Shown here: positions 11,001 through 21,500 of the stretch, piece after piece
Layout: every line of letters begins with the position of its first letter
Numbering within the stretch: position 1 is the first letter of the stretch
Source of the DNA: Mugil cephalus
Taxonomy: Eukaryota; Chordata; Actinopteri; Mugiliformes; Mugilidae
Assembly (NCBI RefSeq): GCF_022458985.1
Contig: NC_061786.1
Span: forward strand, 23,301,474-23,365,473
Direction: 5' to 3'
Length of the DNA stretch: 64,000 nt
Made by a program: the position numbers and the translations under genes
The notes under the pieces: generated by a model
What the model was told of the DNA's origin: nothing
Databases searched by the model: none
The model's input: the letters and a program-made list of their open reading frames with translations, nothing else

Positions 11001-13883
11001 TGCATGTTTTTTTGTTTTTAATTCTACTTGCACATCATCATCTATGATAATGTGTGTAGCGACTGTGTGATCTCACACAAACATTTTAGTTGTGCTGCCA
11101 TAAAAAAAAAAAAACTGATCCATTTTTTTTTTAGATATTCATAATTTTATGTTTTAGAAAATTTAAAACTGGTAAGATGTGCAATAAATCGATGCATCTC
11201 CAGACTCATACTGACCAAAAGTAGCTGCAGATGACTCGGTCCGATGTTTAGCTTCTAAATTCTTTTAATTATTTAATTATTAAAATAATAAACTGTCTGA
11301 TAATTCATCCACTCGGGTTATTTTCTTACAAAAGTCTTCTCTACATTAACACCGATGACCCTAGCTGCAGTTGTAGAGGGAGCACATGTCAACACAACGA
11401 TAGTAAAATAAGCGTATCCATGGTAACCTTGGTCACTTGGCTGACAGCGTTAGCAGCCAGAGCGGCGCTGGCGATGTCCTCCAGTTTACTCCTGCTGATG
11501 GCAGAGATGAAGTTCAGGTAATACGCCTCGTACAGCTGGTTCCTCAGGTCCTGCACACGCACAACACAAGAACTGATGATTAGGAGAAAAACGGAAAAAT
11601 CCTGCAGAAAAATCCAAAAATTCAATCTAAATAAGCACTTTGCAACATCATCCTTCCTTGAGGTGCAAACTGAAACATGTAGGTGCTTTTTTAATGACTC
11701 CAACCTGTTTAATTAAAAGCCTTTTACTTCTTCAAATCCACTCAAGTGCCTGAACCTGGATTTTTCATGTGTTTTTCTGCATAATTTTTCCACTTTCCTT
11801 CAGTCATTGTTTAGTTCCAGTGCATCACTGGTTTGAGGGACACCAGTCATTATTGACTATTTATTGATTACTAGTTCACTATTACAATGATTTTAGGAAA
11901 TCTATAATATTTTAAAATAAACTTGGTTTTCAAACAGAGATGGTATCTGTGACCGGTTTCAAGTAACCAGCTGAAAATACTTGGACACATTTTAAATGTG
12001 TCTTGAGATCTGATGTGACAAGTAGCAGCGCCTCCATGTGGTCACCATGTCTCCAAGTCATGTCTCCATAATTTGGATCCAAATTTAGGAACAAGCTGAA
12101 AGACTCAGTGTAAAACTTCATCACCTGACAGATCCTGTCGATGTTCTCCTCTGTGGGCATGACGAAGTAGATGGCTGGAACATCTGGAATGGGATCTCTG
12201 TCCGAGTGAAGCAGCCTGAACACACAAACCACACAACAACACGATGATGTGGACACACACAGAGGAGCTCTGACCAGCACAAAGATTAACTGAGAACAGG
12301 ACTCCATCTATCTGTCCGTGTGTCTTACAGGTGCAGGGTGATGCCCATGTCTCGGAGCTCTTTGACAGACAACAGTGGGGAGATGATGTCTTGACCGAAC
12401 CGGTCGTATATCAACACCTGGAGAGACACACAGGGGTCAAAGGTCAGCTCCACTGTCTTCACGTCTAGCACACTACAGTTAAGTCAACAGTCTTTTACTG
12501 ACGTATGTCATGTTATTTAAAGTCACTTTCTAGAGTGTAAATCTTTACTCCTGGGGAAGCGTTACCTTCCATACTGGCTCCGCTGCCGTATTCTTCAGAG
12601 GAGGAGCATTGAAGTTCAGCATCCGCTTCAGAGCGACTGTACAAACACACAAACACCATTTACACTTTAGAGTCTTTCTGTTATTTCTCTATTTGCTTTC
12701 TCTGGGTGTAGGAAAATACTTTGTTTTAACCGACTGTCTCATCTTGAACCATTTTCATAATTTTTTTGTGCCGTACCTTTGAAACGTTTGATTTATCTAC
12801 ACTTGTATGAGCTGTCAGCTGTTAATTCAACATTAACACATTTTCAAATCCTAAATCGACTAAATGTCGAAACTAAAAGCTTCTAAAGACAGTTTTTTAT
12901 TCTCACTCTTAGTTCTGCTTCTATTTGAGGTTCTGAGATTCAAGATTTTTTTTTTTTTTTTGTTAAACTCAGCAAAAATGATTTCCATCTGCATGTGATC
13001 ATCGACTGCCCCGTCCCCTCTTTACAGGAACTGTACGACTCAGGAGATACACAACCCATCCTGGACAGGCACTTTTTTGAAGGCTGGAACCAACAGAGAA
13101 ATGGCTTTCATGCAAGAGCCATAATCGCACTGTGCAACGCAAAAATAAAGAAATAACAATGTGAATAACACTCCTAACAATGTGCAATACATCTGTGCAG
13201 TAAGTCCACATGTGCAAACGTGCTATAACTTCATATGTGCAAACAAGTGCAATAATTTCATGTGACACTCATTATTATGTGTGAATGGGAAGTTAAGTCA
13301 TGTTACTGTTTAAAATTTTGTACATATGTTTTTATTATTTTTTATTCTAGCTTCTTACATTTCCTTTATCTTTTTTTATTTGTTTTTATTCCAGTACTTC
13401 TACGGCACATAAGAGGGACTTGAGCTCATCTTAATTTCATTGTGTCTGCGCAATGACAATAAACACATTCTATTATATTCTATTCTTCACAGTTAGCAGC
13501 AGGCTAGCTTAGCCTAGCCAGTTCTTCGGTTTCACAGCTAGCAGCAGCGGCAGCTAACAGGCTAAGCGGCTGGTGACCACTCACTTAACAGGTTACAAAT
13601 CTGATTTTAGTTAATTAACTGGCCGATAAGTGAAGGAGAAACCGAAGAGTTACTGTCTCTGTAGAGAAACAGGAGTTGAGAAGCTAAACCGGCAGCTAGC
13701 TTCGGATGCACCGTGGTCAGTTAACCGGTCTGAGGCCTGACAGCGCCGCATAAACCTCCCCCGGTCAGGCTCGGGGTCGGTGGAGGTCTCTGCGACCTGT
13801 TACCGGTGCAGTCTGCCGTTACAAATAGCCGTTAACCGGAGAAAAAACCAACCTGTCTGCTTCTCCCGGACAGACGCCGCCAT
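2082..13883 (-). CDS. scfd1: Sec1 family domain-containing protein 1 (SLY1), 5' part, 16 coding exons
   Basis: SCFD1/SLY1 is an SM protein that binds syntaxin-5-type SNAREs in ER-Golgi and intra-Golgi fusion. Exons, in transcript order: 13853-13883, 12566-12636, 12329-12417, 12125-12215, 11428-11550, 10705-10792, 10119-10208, 9593-9648, 8512-8597, 8002-8101, 5877-6016, 4743-4833, 3757-3830, 2857-2938, 2364-2460, 2082-2152. Lengths sum to 1380 nt (460 codons) and every phase is compatible. The start is [10 protein letters not shown]. Segments that match the vertebrate family almost word for word include [62 protein letters not shown] and [20 protein letters not shown]. The human protein is about 640 residues, so roughly the last 180 are missing, beyond the left edge. 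Exon 11 ends at KHKG; the acidic reading frame after it is intron. Identification is very secure; exon borders are read by eye. Confidence 0.96.
2598..2645. repeat. (GGAA)n microsatellite in scfd1 intron 15/14 region
   Basis: About 11 copies of the tetranucleotide GGAA, degrading into 'gaaagaaaaaac' on the right. It lies between scfd1 exons 14 and 15 and has the same purine-plus polarity as the g2e3 intron arrays. Confidence 0.9.
2681..2760 (+). mobile_element. Dispersed repeat family 'D', copy 1
   Basis: Starts 'agcgccaccatgtggtcagt' and runs through 'atcagctgctgtctctaatg'. Nearly the same 70 bases recur at 50,316-50,390, and parts recur at 12,026, 39,255 and, inverted, 53,100-53,255. I cannot assign it to a named family. 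It lies in a scfd1 intron. Confidence 0.6.
2806..2853. repeat. 15-bp tandem repeat x3 beside the scfd1 exon 14 donor
   Basis: Three exact copies of 'caggtgagctggtct' followed by 'cag', ending 4 bases from the exon 14 splice donor (exon edge at 2857). In transcript sense the unit reads 'agaccagctcacctg'. Confidence 0.9.
4155..4235 (-). mobile_element. Dispersed repeat family 'C', minus copy
   Basis: The reverse complement contains 'aactaaaccaggacctgagt' and 'ctcatcaca..tatggaaaca', which recur on the plus strand at 34,799-34,843. Both copies are followed by 'ctgatatgtaat'. Probably a non-autonomous transposon or LINE tail of unknown family. It lies in scfd1 intron 12. Confidence 0.55.
4907..4962 (-). 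mobile_element. LINE (L1-like) reverse-transcriptase scrap, YADD box
   Basis: On the minus strand the frame reads [13 protein letters not shown], the catalytic YADD box of L1-type reverse transcriptases. The frame is open for only a short distance, so this is a decayed remnant. It lies in scfd1 intron 11, about 70 bases from exon 12. A sister scrap is at 34,300. Confidence 0.7.
5179..5565 (+). mobile_element. Dispersed repeat family 'A', copy 1
   Basis: About 360-390 bp aligned by eye with 28,004-28,362 in the same orientation. Shared blocks include 'tggtttatttaacagcagca', 'gaaccaatcagagctctgga', 'tataggattcaaccaacaca' and 'agagagattctgactg'. No long ORF. Probably a non-autonomous DNA transposon, because the other copy has an inverted arm. 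It lies in scfd1 intron 11. Confidence 0.7.
6505..6760 (+). mobile_element. Dispersed repeat family 'B', copy 1
   Basis: Contains 'gctgttgagacagct', 'cttctgcctccat' and 'atgttggattcatgttaatg', which recur in order at 33,628-33,765. It then continues into 'gaccccc..tgcagcacctcc' and 'gaccccctgggggccgcag'-like sequence, a C-rich stretch I recognise as common in teleost repeats. No coding capacity. Confidence 0.65.
7019..7043. repeat. (AATA)n microsatellite
   Basis: About six AAAT/AATA units. A second short AATA run is at 8,403-8,425. Both lie in scfd1 intron 10. Confidence 0.85.
7613..7638. repeat. (CT)n microsatellite
   Basis: Uninterrupted CT dinucleotide run of about 13 units in scfd1 intron 10. 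Confidence 0.9.
7674..7727 (+). mobile_element. Teleost interspersed repeat fragment
   Basis: 'cactgatcagccacaacatt' followed by 'ataaccactgacagg' is a sequence I recognise as very widely repeated in fish genomes, at the end of a DNA-transposon-like element. Only about 50 bases are recognisable. The family name is not asserted. Confidence 0.45.
8651..8850 (+). mobile_element. Probable DNA-transposon remnant with internal about 31-bp tandem repeat
   Basis: Begins 'cagtgttgggcaagttactt', which looks like the terminal sequence of a common fish element. It continues into about three copies of 'gtttagttacatcataatat'-'tactgtctt' (8,711-8,808) and ends in 'taagttac' repeats. No matching end with the inverted terminus was found, so it is incomplete. 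It lies in scfd1 intron 8. Confidence 0.45.
12026..12110 (+). mobile_element. Dispersed repeat family 'D', fragment
   Basis: 'agcgcctccatgtggtcacc' and 'tttaggaacaagctgaaaga' match, respectively, the left end of the 2,681 and 50,316 copies and the right end of the 39,255 copy ('tttaggaacaagatgtaaag'). It lies within 20 bases of scfd1 exon 4 (12,125). Confidence 0.5.
13003..13492 (+). mobile_element. L2-like LINE 3' end
   Basis: The left part can be read as a decayed ORF end ([17 protein letters not shown]). An AT-rich stretch with many 'tgtgcaa' words follows, then 'tttcattgtgtctgcgcaat' and 'gacaataaacacattcta', ending in an ATTCT-type tail. This layout, with a short tandem tail instead of poly(A), is typical of fish L2/CR1-clade LINEs. 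It lies in scfd1 intron 1. Confidence 0.6.
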
Positions 13884-13930
13884 GTTTGATGTTGTTGGTG
13901 ACGAAGCAGCTGATGACGTGTCAACGTCAC
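13884..13930 (-). promoter_or_regulatory. scfd1: scfd1 5' leader/promoter with palindromic TGACGT pair
   Basis: Directly upstream of the scfd1 ATG (13883). Positions 13914-13929 read TGACGT-GTCA-ACGTCA, a perfect inverted pair of CRE/UPRE half sites 31 bases from the start codon. TGACGTG is the core bound by CREB/ATF and XBP1/ATF6 factors. The transcription start is not known, so this may be promoter or leader. Confidence 0.4.
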
Positions 13931-15575
13931 CAGAGAAGGTTGTAAAGTGAAGATGCCTCACTCTGATATTTTTTCCCTTAATTTAATGCAGCGTCAAAGA
14001 GGAGTTATGAAGGACGAGGTCTCACTCTTCCACTTTTTGTAGTTCGGGGCCCAACAAACCGACTGAAGCGCTAACCAAAACATTTTTTTTTTATTTGTTG
14101 TAAATTTCATTTTTTATTTAGCACCTCTCAGCAGCCACATTCAGTCTCTTGGTCTTTTTCAGAGTGCTTTTATTTTTTTGTATTTTCTTGTGTTTTTTTT
14201 TATTATTATTACTGATTTTTGTATATATTCTTGTCTAATTCCACGCTACTGTGACAAGGAAATTTCCCATAGGCGAGATAATTAAACAAAGTCGTACGTC
14301 TGGATTTCTTTTTCATGTCTGTGTGGTGGTAGAGAAGCTGTTGAGAAACAGTATTTTGTTGTGTTCACTGAGTACTGTATACATACTATATACATAATAA
14401 TTCTTTATCATTATTGTTGTTGTTGTCCTGACTCACTGTTTCATTTTCATCATCTAGTTTAAAGACAAGGTCAGACTGAAACCATGTCTTTACCTCAGAT
14501 ACACAGAAAAAGGACGATTTCATTTGTCTCCATTATTTAAACTGCTAATAAATGAGGAACAATTCAAGTAGATTATTAAAAAAAAACACACAGAAACAAG
14601 AAGTCAGGCAGCAGATAAAGTATTTCTTACAAAAGAAGGTCAACATGGAGACAAAATATACGAGGAAAATATTCAAGAGAAAAGCTCAAGACAAACTAAA
14701 ACCATAAATAAAAACTGGCAATGATTTGGTTTGAGTGGACTGATATAATTCCAGAGTACGACAGACTTAAAAATGAGGCTCACTGGCAAATTAAAACATG
14801 CTGAGTCTGGTCCGATCAGGACGTGACCTGATGGAAAACTGACCTGACAAACTAAAAGTCTGCTTGGGTTCAGCAAAAACACACATTCTTCTGTTACACA
14901 TGGATAAAACACGATAACATCAAGCTTTGTTTTCTTCAAGAAGACATAAAAAGTACAAACAGAAAGAAGAGGTCATGATAAAAAACTTTAAAAAACAAAC
15001 TATACAAAGACACAGAAAGCAGCTGAATGTTATAAAATTAGGGCGGCACAGATCGAGCTTCAAGGTTTCCACTTAATGCTGGAGTAAATAAACTTAGGTT
15101 GTAGTTCTCGTTCGAGTTGAAATGAAAGACGTATTAACAAATCTCAGAAAAAGAGTCAAAGCACCTCCGAACCTCTCTGCTGGTCTGATTACCGCTCCTA
15201 AAAATAAAGACACTGACGGCGATGCTAATGGTAACGCTAGTTGTGATGCTAAAAGCTAGTGTGTCACACAGACCTCGACCAGATGCTGCCACCAAGCGTT
15301 TCAAAATAAAAGGAACCAAAGACCAAAGAAGTAAGAAGAGACAAAGTTCACAGACCTGCTCACGAGTCTCCTTTTAAAAACAAACGGATAAAACCCCAAT
15401 AAGAAGGAAAGAAGGAAGGTAAAAGGAATGTAATAATAAATGTAAATGAGGTGTGACATTAGTGCAGCTCACCCATTAATCTCAGAGTAAATAATTTTGC
15501 GGCTAATTACTAATTTAACCTGTGAAGGACGACGACAACGAGCTGAAAGTATTTAAACTAAAATGATGTAGTTCA
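13931..15575. other. scfd1-g2e3 intergenic interval and likely g2e3 3'UTR
   Basis: No coding exon is seen. The g2e3 stop codon is at 15576-15578 on the minus strand, so the right part should be its 3'UTR. AATAAA words in transcript sense occur near 14,090-14,175 and could end it, giving a 3'UTR of about 1.4 kb; none nearer was seen. L2-like debris occupies 14,190-14,292. Confidence 0.45.
14190..14292 (+). mobile_element. L2-like LINE tail
   Basis: 'cgctactgtgacaaggaaat' followed by 'ttcccataggcgagataatt' resembles the 3' end of fish L2/CR1-clade LINEs ('...tgtaac.atgaaatttccc...ataaag'). A T-rich stretch precedes it. Confidence 0.45.
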
Positions 15576-18500
15576 TTAGATGCTGTTGGTCCAGTTGGCA
15601 GTTTTCTTATTTCTTTTAAACGGAGCTAATACAAACTCCTCCTCCTCCTCCTCCTCCACCTCCTCCTCCTCGTCCCCCCTCCTCCTCCTCCAGCTCTCCA
15701 TGGGGAGGAGGTGCACGTGGTGGCTGATGGCCTGCTCCATGGAGCTTTTAAAAGCCTGGTAGGAGGAGGTGACGGGCAGCAGGAGGTGTCTGGAGTGGGG
15801 CTCGCTCTGAGGGAAGAGCCCCTGGTCCTCCCACTCCTCCTCCTTCCCTTTCACTCCTGTCGGGTGGAGGAAGGAGATGGAGGGAGGAGGGAAGAACCCG
15901 CCCACGGGCAGGTCCTCGAATCCGGTGGCGAAGTGAAGGAGGTCCTGGAGAGAGATGGAGCATCGTCCCACTGAGGAGAAGAGAGGAGCTCGTTACATGA
16001 TGTCACCATGACATCACCATGACATCAGCACGACATCACCATGACATCAGCACGACATCACCATGACATCAGCATGACATCAGCACGACATCACCATGAC
16101 ATCACCACATCACCATGACATCCCCATGACATCAGCACGACATCACCATGACATCACCACATCACCATGACATCACCATGACATCAGCATGACATTAGCA
16201 TGATGTCAGAGGAAGATCAGGATCAAGTCAATGGGAAGGAAGGCAGAAAGGGGTGAGGAAGGAAGGATGGAAGGGAGTGAGGAAGGAAGGGAAGAAGGAA
16301 GGAAGGAAGGATGGTAAAAAGGATGGATGTAGGAAGGAAAGATGCTAAAAAGGAAGTGTGTAGGAAGGAAGGATGGAAGGTTGGAAGGGAAGAATGAAGG
16401 AAGGATGGAAGGATGGTAAAAAGGATGGATGTAGGAAGGAAGGATGAAAGGTTGGAAGGGAAGAAGGAAGGAAGGGAAGAATGAAGGAAGGATGGAAAGG
16501 AAGGGAAGAAGGAAGGAATGATGTAGGAAGGAAGGAAGGAAGCAAAAAAGGTAAAAAGGAAGGAAGGAAGGAAGGAAGGAAGGAAGGAAGGAAGGACGGA
16601 AGGACGGAAGGTAAAAAGTATGGATGTAGGAAGGAAGGATGAAAGGATGGAAGGGAAGAAGGAAGGAAGGGAAGAAGGAAGGAAGGATGGAAGGAAGGAA
16701 GGAAGGAAGGAGGGGAAGAAGGAAGGAAGGATGGTAAAAAGGATGGATGTAGGAAAGAAGGATGAAAGGATGGAAGGGAAGAAGGAAGGAAGGATGAAAG
16801 GATGGAAGGGAAGGGAAGAAGGAGGGATGGAAGGAAGGGAGGAGGGGAAGAAGGAAGGAAGGATGAAAGGATGGAAGGGAAGGGAAGAAGGAAGGATGGA
16901 AGGATGGAAGGAAGGATGTAAGGGAAGAAGGAAGGAAGGATGGAAGTGTGGGTGGAAGGAAGGAAGGTAAAAAGGAAGGAAGGAAAGGATGGTAAAAAGG
17001 ATGGATGTAGGAAGGAAGGATGAAAGGATGGAAGGGAAGAAGGAAAGAAGGATGGAAGGGAAGGGAAGAAGGAAGGAAGGATGGAAGGAAGGAAAGGAAG
17101 AAGGAAGGAACGATGGTAAAAAGGATGGATGTAGGAAGGAAGGATGGAAGGGAAGGGAAGAAGGAAGGAAGGAAGGATGGAAGGAAGGGTGGGTGGAAGG
17201 GAAGAAGGAAGGTGTCTTACCTTCCGTCTCCACCAGGAAGTGTCTCCAGAAGGTGATGACGGGCGTCTCTCGGTTCAGTTTGTCCTCGTCCTCAGAGAAG
17301 CAGACGGTGAAGAGACGTCCGAGCGTCTGAGCCGAGAGACGATCGGCAGCTTGACAGAAAACATCAAAGAAGAACGAGGGGAGGAGCTGGACCTGGACCA
17401 GACCCCGAACCCGGGTCCAGGTTAGTGACCGTTTTAATCCAGGACCTGGTTCAGAGACAAAGACGACGTTTGACTCACCTGTTGAAAGACGCCCAGAGTC
17501 CTCAGACCTTCACGGAACCTGCAGACAAACAAACAGCAGAACCTGAAATAACAAACCCAGAGGACACGGACCAGACCGGACCAGACCAGACCAGACCAGA
17601 CCGGACCAGACCAGACCGGACCGGACCAGACCAGACCAGACCAGACCAGACCAGACCAGACCAGACCAGACCGGACCAGACCAGACCTCCTCCTGTCTCC
17701 GGTTCTCCTCCCTTGGATAATCCTCCCCAGATAATTCCCGCCGCCTGGTCCTAATGTTATGGCTGCATGCGTGGTTACCTCTGCAGAGGAAGCTGCATCC
17801 TGGTGATGACGGTGAAGCCGACCAGAGCCTCCACCAGAGCCTCGCGGTCGTCCAGGCTGCTGATCGGTCGCTTACACCCGGCCAGTTCCAGGAACTCCCA
17901 GTTCGAAGCTGCTGCTTCCTTCAGGTCCTTCAGGGTCTGGGCCTCTGCAATCTGGACCAGAGGGACCTGGGTTAGGGATACAGACCACCTCCATGACCCA
18001 GGTCCACGTGGACCCTGGTCCACATGGACCCGGGTCTACATGGACCAAGATTAGAACTACAGACCACCTCCAGGATCCTGGTCCACATGGACCCGGGTCT
18101 ACATGGTGGAAGGAAGGATGGTAAAAAGGAAGGAAGGAAGGGAAGAAGGGAGGAAGGAGGCGTGTTGCTCTCACCCGGATGACCTGCCGGGTGAAGTGTG
18201 TCTCGGGGGTCATGTGTGCGATGGTCAGGGGGCCGCTGGACGGGTGGTTGAACAGACACTGGTACAGAGCCCGGGAGAAGAAGCCGATGGACGGACCCCC
18301 GTGGACCAGGGACAGAGCCAGGAGACAACCCACGTCAAAGTAGAGGTCCTCACGCAGAGCTGGACACAAACAGACAGACTCCGAATAAACCAGGACCCCC
18401 TCCAGAACCACCTCCAGAACCACCTCCAGAACCACCTCCAGAACCACCGGGGGGGGGTCACAATAGTTACCATGCGAGTCCAGCGCCAGGTTTTTGGATC

Positions 18501-21500
18501 CATCCGGACCCTCAAACACCACAGAGTCCTGGATCTGCCGCAGCAGCAGCTTCAGGAAATGCAGCTTAGCTGCTTCACTGCCCTGAGGGCTGCTGGGAAA
18601 CGAAGTCCTCCGCTCGCCTACGAACCTGCACAAACATGGAGAACGTCCTCAAATACGGCTCAAGATCTGAGACTCAGACTAGACCTGAACCCTGGAAACT
18701 AAAACCAGAGGCAGGCAGGAAGGAAGGAAGGAAGGAAGGAAGGAAGGAAGGAGGAAGGAAGGAAGGAAGGGAGGAAGGGAGGGAGGAAGGAAGGGAGGGA
18801 GGGAGGGAGGGAGGGAAGAAGGAAGGAAGGAAGGAAGGATGGAGGAAGGATGGATGTATGAAGGAAGGATGGAGGAAGGAAGGAAAGAAGGAAGGAAGCA
18901 TGTAGAAAGGAAGGAAGGATGGATGTAGGAAGGAAGGAAGGAAGGAAGCATGTAGGAAGGAAGGAAGGAAGGAAGGAAGGAAGGAAGGAAGGAAGGAAGG
19001 AAGGAAGGAAGCATGTAGGAAGAAAGGAAGGAAGGAAGGATGGAGGAAGGATGGATGTATGAAGAGAGGAAGGACGGAAAGAAGGAAGGATGGAGGAAGG
19101 ATGGATGTAGGAAGGAAGGAAGGAAGGAAGGAAGGAAGGAAGGAAGGAAGGAAGGATGGAGGAAGGATGGATGTATGAAGAGAGGAAGGACGGAAGGAAG
19201 GAAGGATGGAGGAAGGATGGATGTAGGAAGGAAGGAAGGAAGCATGTAGGAAGGAAGGAAGGAAGGATGGATGTAGGAAGGAAGGATGGAGGAAGGATGG
19301 ATGTAGGAAGGAAGGAAGGAAGGAAGCATGTAGGATGGAAGGAAGGAAGGAAGGAAGGAAGGAAGGAAGGAAGGAAGGAAGGAAGGAAGGAAGGAAGTGT
19401 GAATCAGGTCTGAGGGTGAATCGGGTCTGGGGGTCTGAGGGTCTGAGGTTCTGAGGGTCTGAGGGACCCGGTCCACTTAACCTGACGCTGAGGGGGTGTG
19501 AGGGGTCGAAGTCCGGCCTCCTGACCAGGTCCAGTCCAGCCAGCAGAGCCTGGTCTCCACTCACCTCCACCTGGACGCTGAGGGGGTGGAGCTGGGGGAG
19601 CAACGACTGGAGCAGCTCCTCAGCTGATCCCGACCGCACAGACAGCGACGACCTGACACACACACACACACGGAGCTCGTTAACAACTCGTTAGTACCTC
19701 GTTAATGAAGAACGATGGGGGGGAGGGGTCACCTTCTATAGCTGATGGACGACTGGATGGGAGGCATGAGACACTTGGACAACAGACTCCTCCTCTGACC
19801 TCCCCGAGGAGACGCACCCAGGGACGCTGCAGGAGACAAATACAGATTTATCTCAATGGACATGATCCTTATTGAAGGAGGGAGGGAAGGAAGGAAGGAA
19901 GGAAGGAAGGAAGGAAGGACAGAAGGAAGGAAGGAAGGAAGGAAGGAAGGAAGGAAGGAAGGAAGGAAGGAAGGAAGGACAGAAGGGGGCTTGCTGGCCC
20001 CTGCTTGGTCACCTTTCCCGTCCGTAGTCTGGCTGCAGTCTGAACAAACCCAGTCTGTGTCGTTTGAATTCAGCCCTGAACATTTCCTGTGAGTCCCGGT
20101 GGATCCACACAAACCACAGCGAAGAACCTCGAACCAGCTGAGAGAGAAGAGACCAGAGTTCAAACAGAGTCATGGAGCCAAAACATTACTCAATAAACTC
20201 CTATTATTGGAGCCTCAGTAAAGCCGTGTCCAGGTGTTCGTTCATGTCAGCGTGTTGTTGTACCCGCTCTTTGCAGAGTGTGTTCGTCCGTTGCTGCAGA
20301 GGCAGGTGAGAGCGTCGCAGCGCTCGTAAACCTCCAGCAGCTCCGAGTACGCGTTGGCCTCCAACTCCCATGATGCATCTCTACACAAAGGACAAACATG
20401 AGACTTAGGTTCAAGGCAAATAAAAGCAGAGATGATATCTTCCTCCTATGGAAGAAAGGAGCAAAAGAAATGATGCAGATTTTGTTTTCATCAAGCACTT
20501 GAAGAAAAAAGTTGTGATATAAACAGTTGATCTTTTGAAACTATAACAACCAGATCAAGTGACCGTTTCTACAAAAAGCTGTGCAGACTGTTGGAGGAAG
20601 TGGTGAAACTAGACGTCAGATTAAGGAAGAGTTTTAGAGCCGCTGCTATTTATATATTTCTATCGGTCGTTATTTCATCCTCTTCCACCGTGTGTGGTTT
20701 CCTCTTTGGGAACGGTTTTGGGTTCAGTCTCTTTTCCCTGATACTGAGAACGAGACTGTGTTTGTTACTGAAGCCTGAAGTCTAGTTTCACCACTTCATC
20801 TAACAGCCTGCAAGACATTTTATAGGAACAGTCACAGACTTTATTCTCCACATTACATTTCGACTTTATTCTTGACTTTTTTCTCAAAGAGCAAATCTAT
20901 CTCTTCTCAAATAAAGGCTTCTTTACACACAGACTCTGCTTCACTGTTTTTCCTGTGCTTCATCCTTAAATTCCTCTAGACCCTCGTAGAGACGTAACAG
21001 TGGGTATTTAATATAAGATGTTATTAATTAATAATTACATGACGTTGTTAATGTTTAATCAGCTCATCTTTGAGTCAAAGATAACGTGGTAAAGATGTGG
21101 TTTGGTGTTAAAGTGTGTGGAGGAGCTGTACCTCTCTGGGATGTAGATCCCCATCCTCAGCATCTCCTCCTGGAAGTTCTCCTTGTTGTTACAGAGAGTA
21201 CATCTGAAGAAGAAGAGGCCGGCGCTGTGAGCCTGACGCTGACGCACAAACAACGGGGAAAGAAGTCAGACAGACTTTCTGACACTAAATGCATCAAGTA
21301 AGAAGAAGAAAACATCTCAGTTTGTGTCCTGTAAGGAAGGAAGGAAGGAAGGGAGGAAGCTCCCGGACGTCTACCTGGACACATTCTCTGTGGAACCAGC
21401 TGGCCAGACATGACGGACACTTGAGGATGGAGTAGGACAGGACGGGGTCGATGGGGTCCAGACAGATGGAGCAGGACCGGGGAAGACTGACGTCTGGACT

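Noticed and set aside
16223..17330. Long ORFs on both strands (336 aa FPSFLPS-type on minus; EGRKEG-type on plus)
   Set aside because: They are translations of the GGAA/GGAT tract; a purine or pyrimidine tetranucleotide has no stops in most frames.
18674..19669. 331-aa minus ORF
   Set aside because: Only its N-terminal part is g2e3 exon 10 (19482-19652). The rest reads through the splice donor into the intronic GGAA array.
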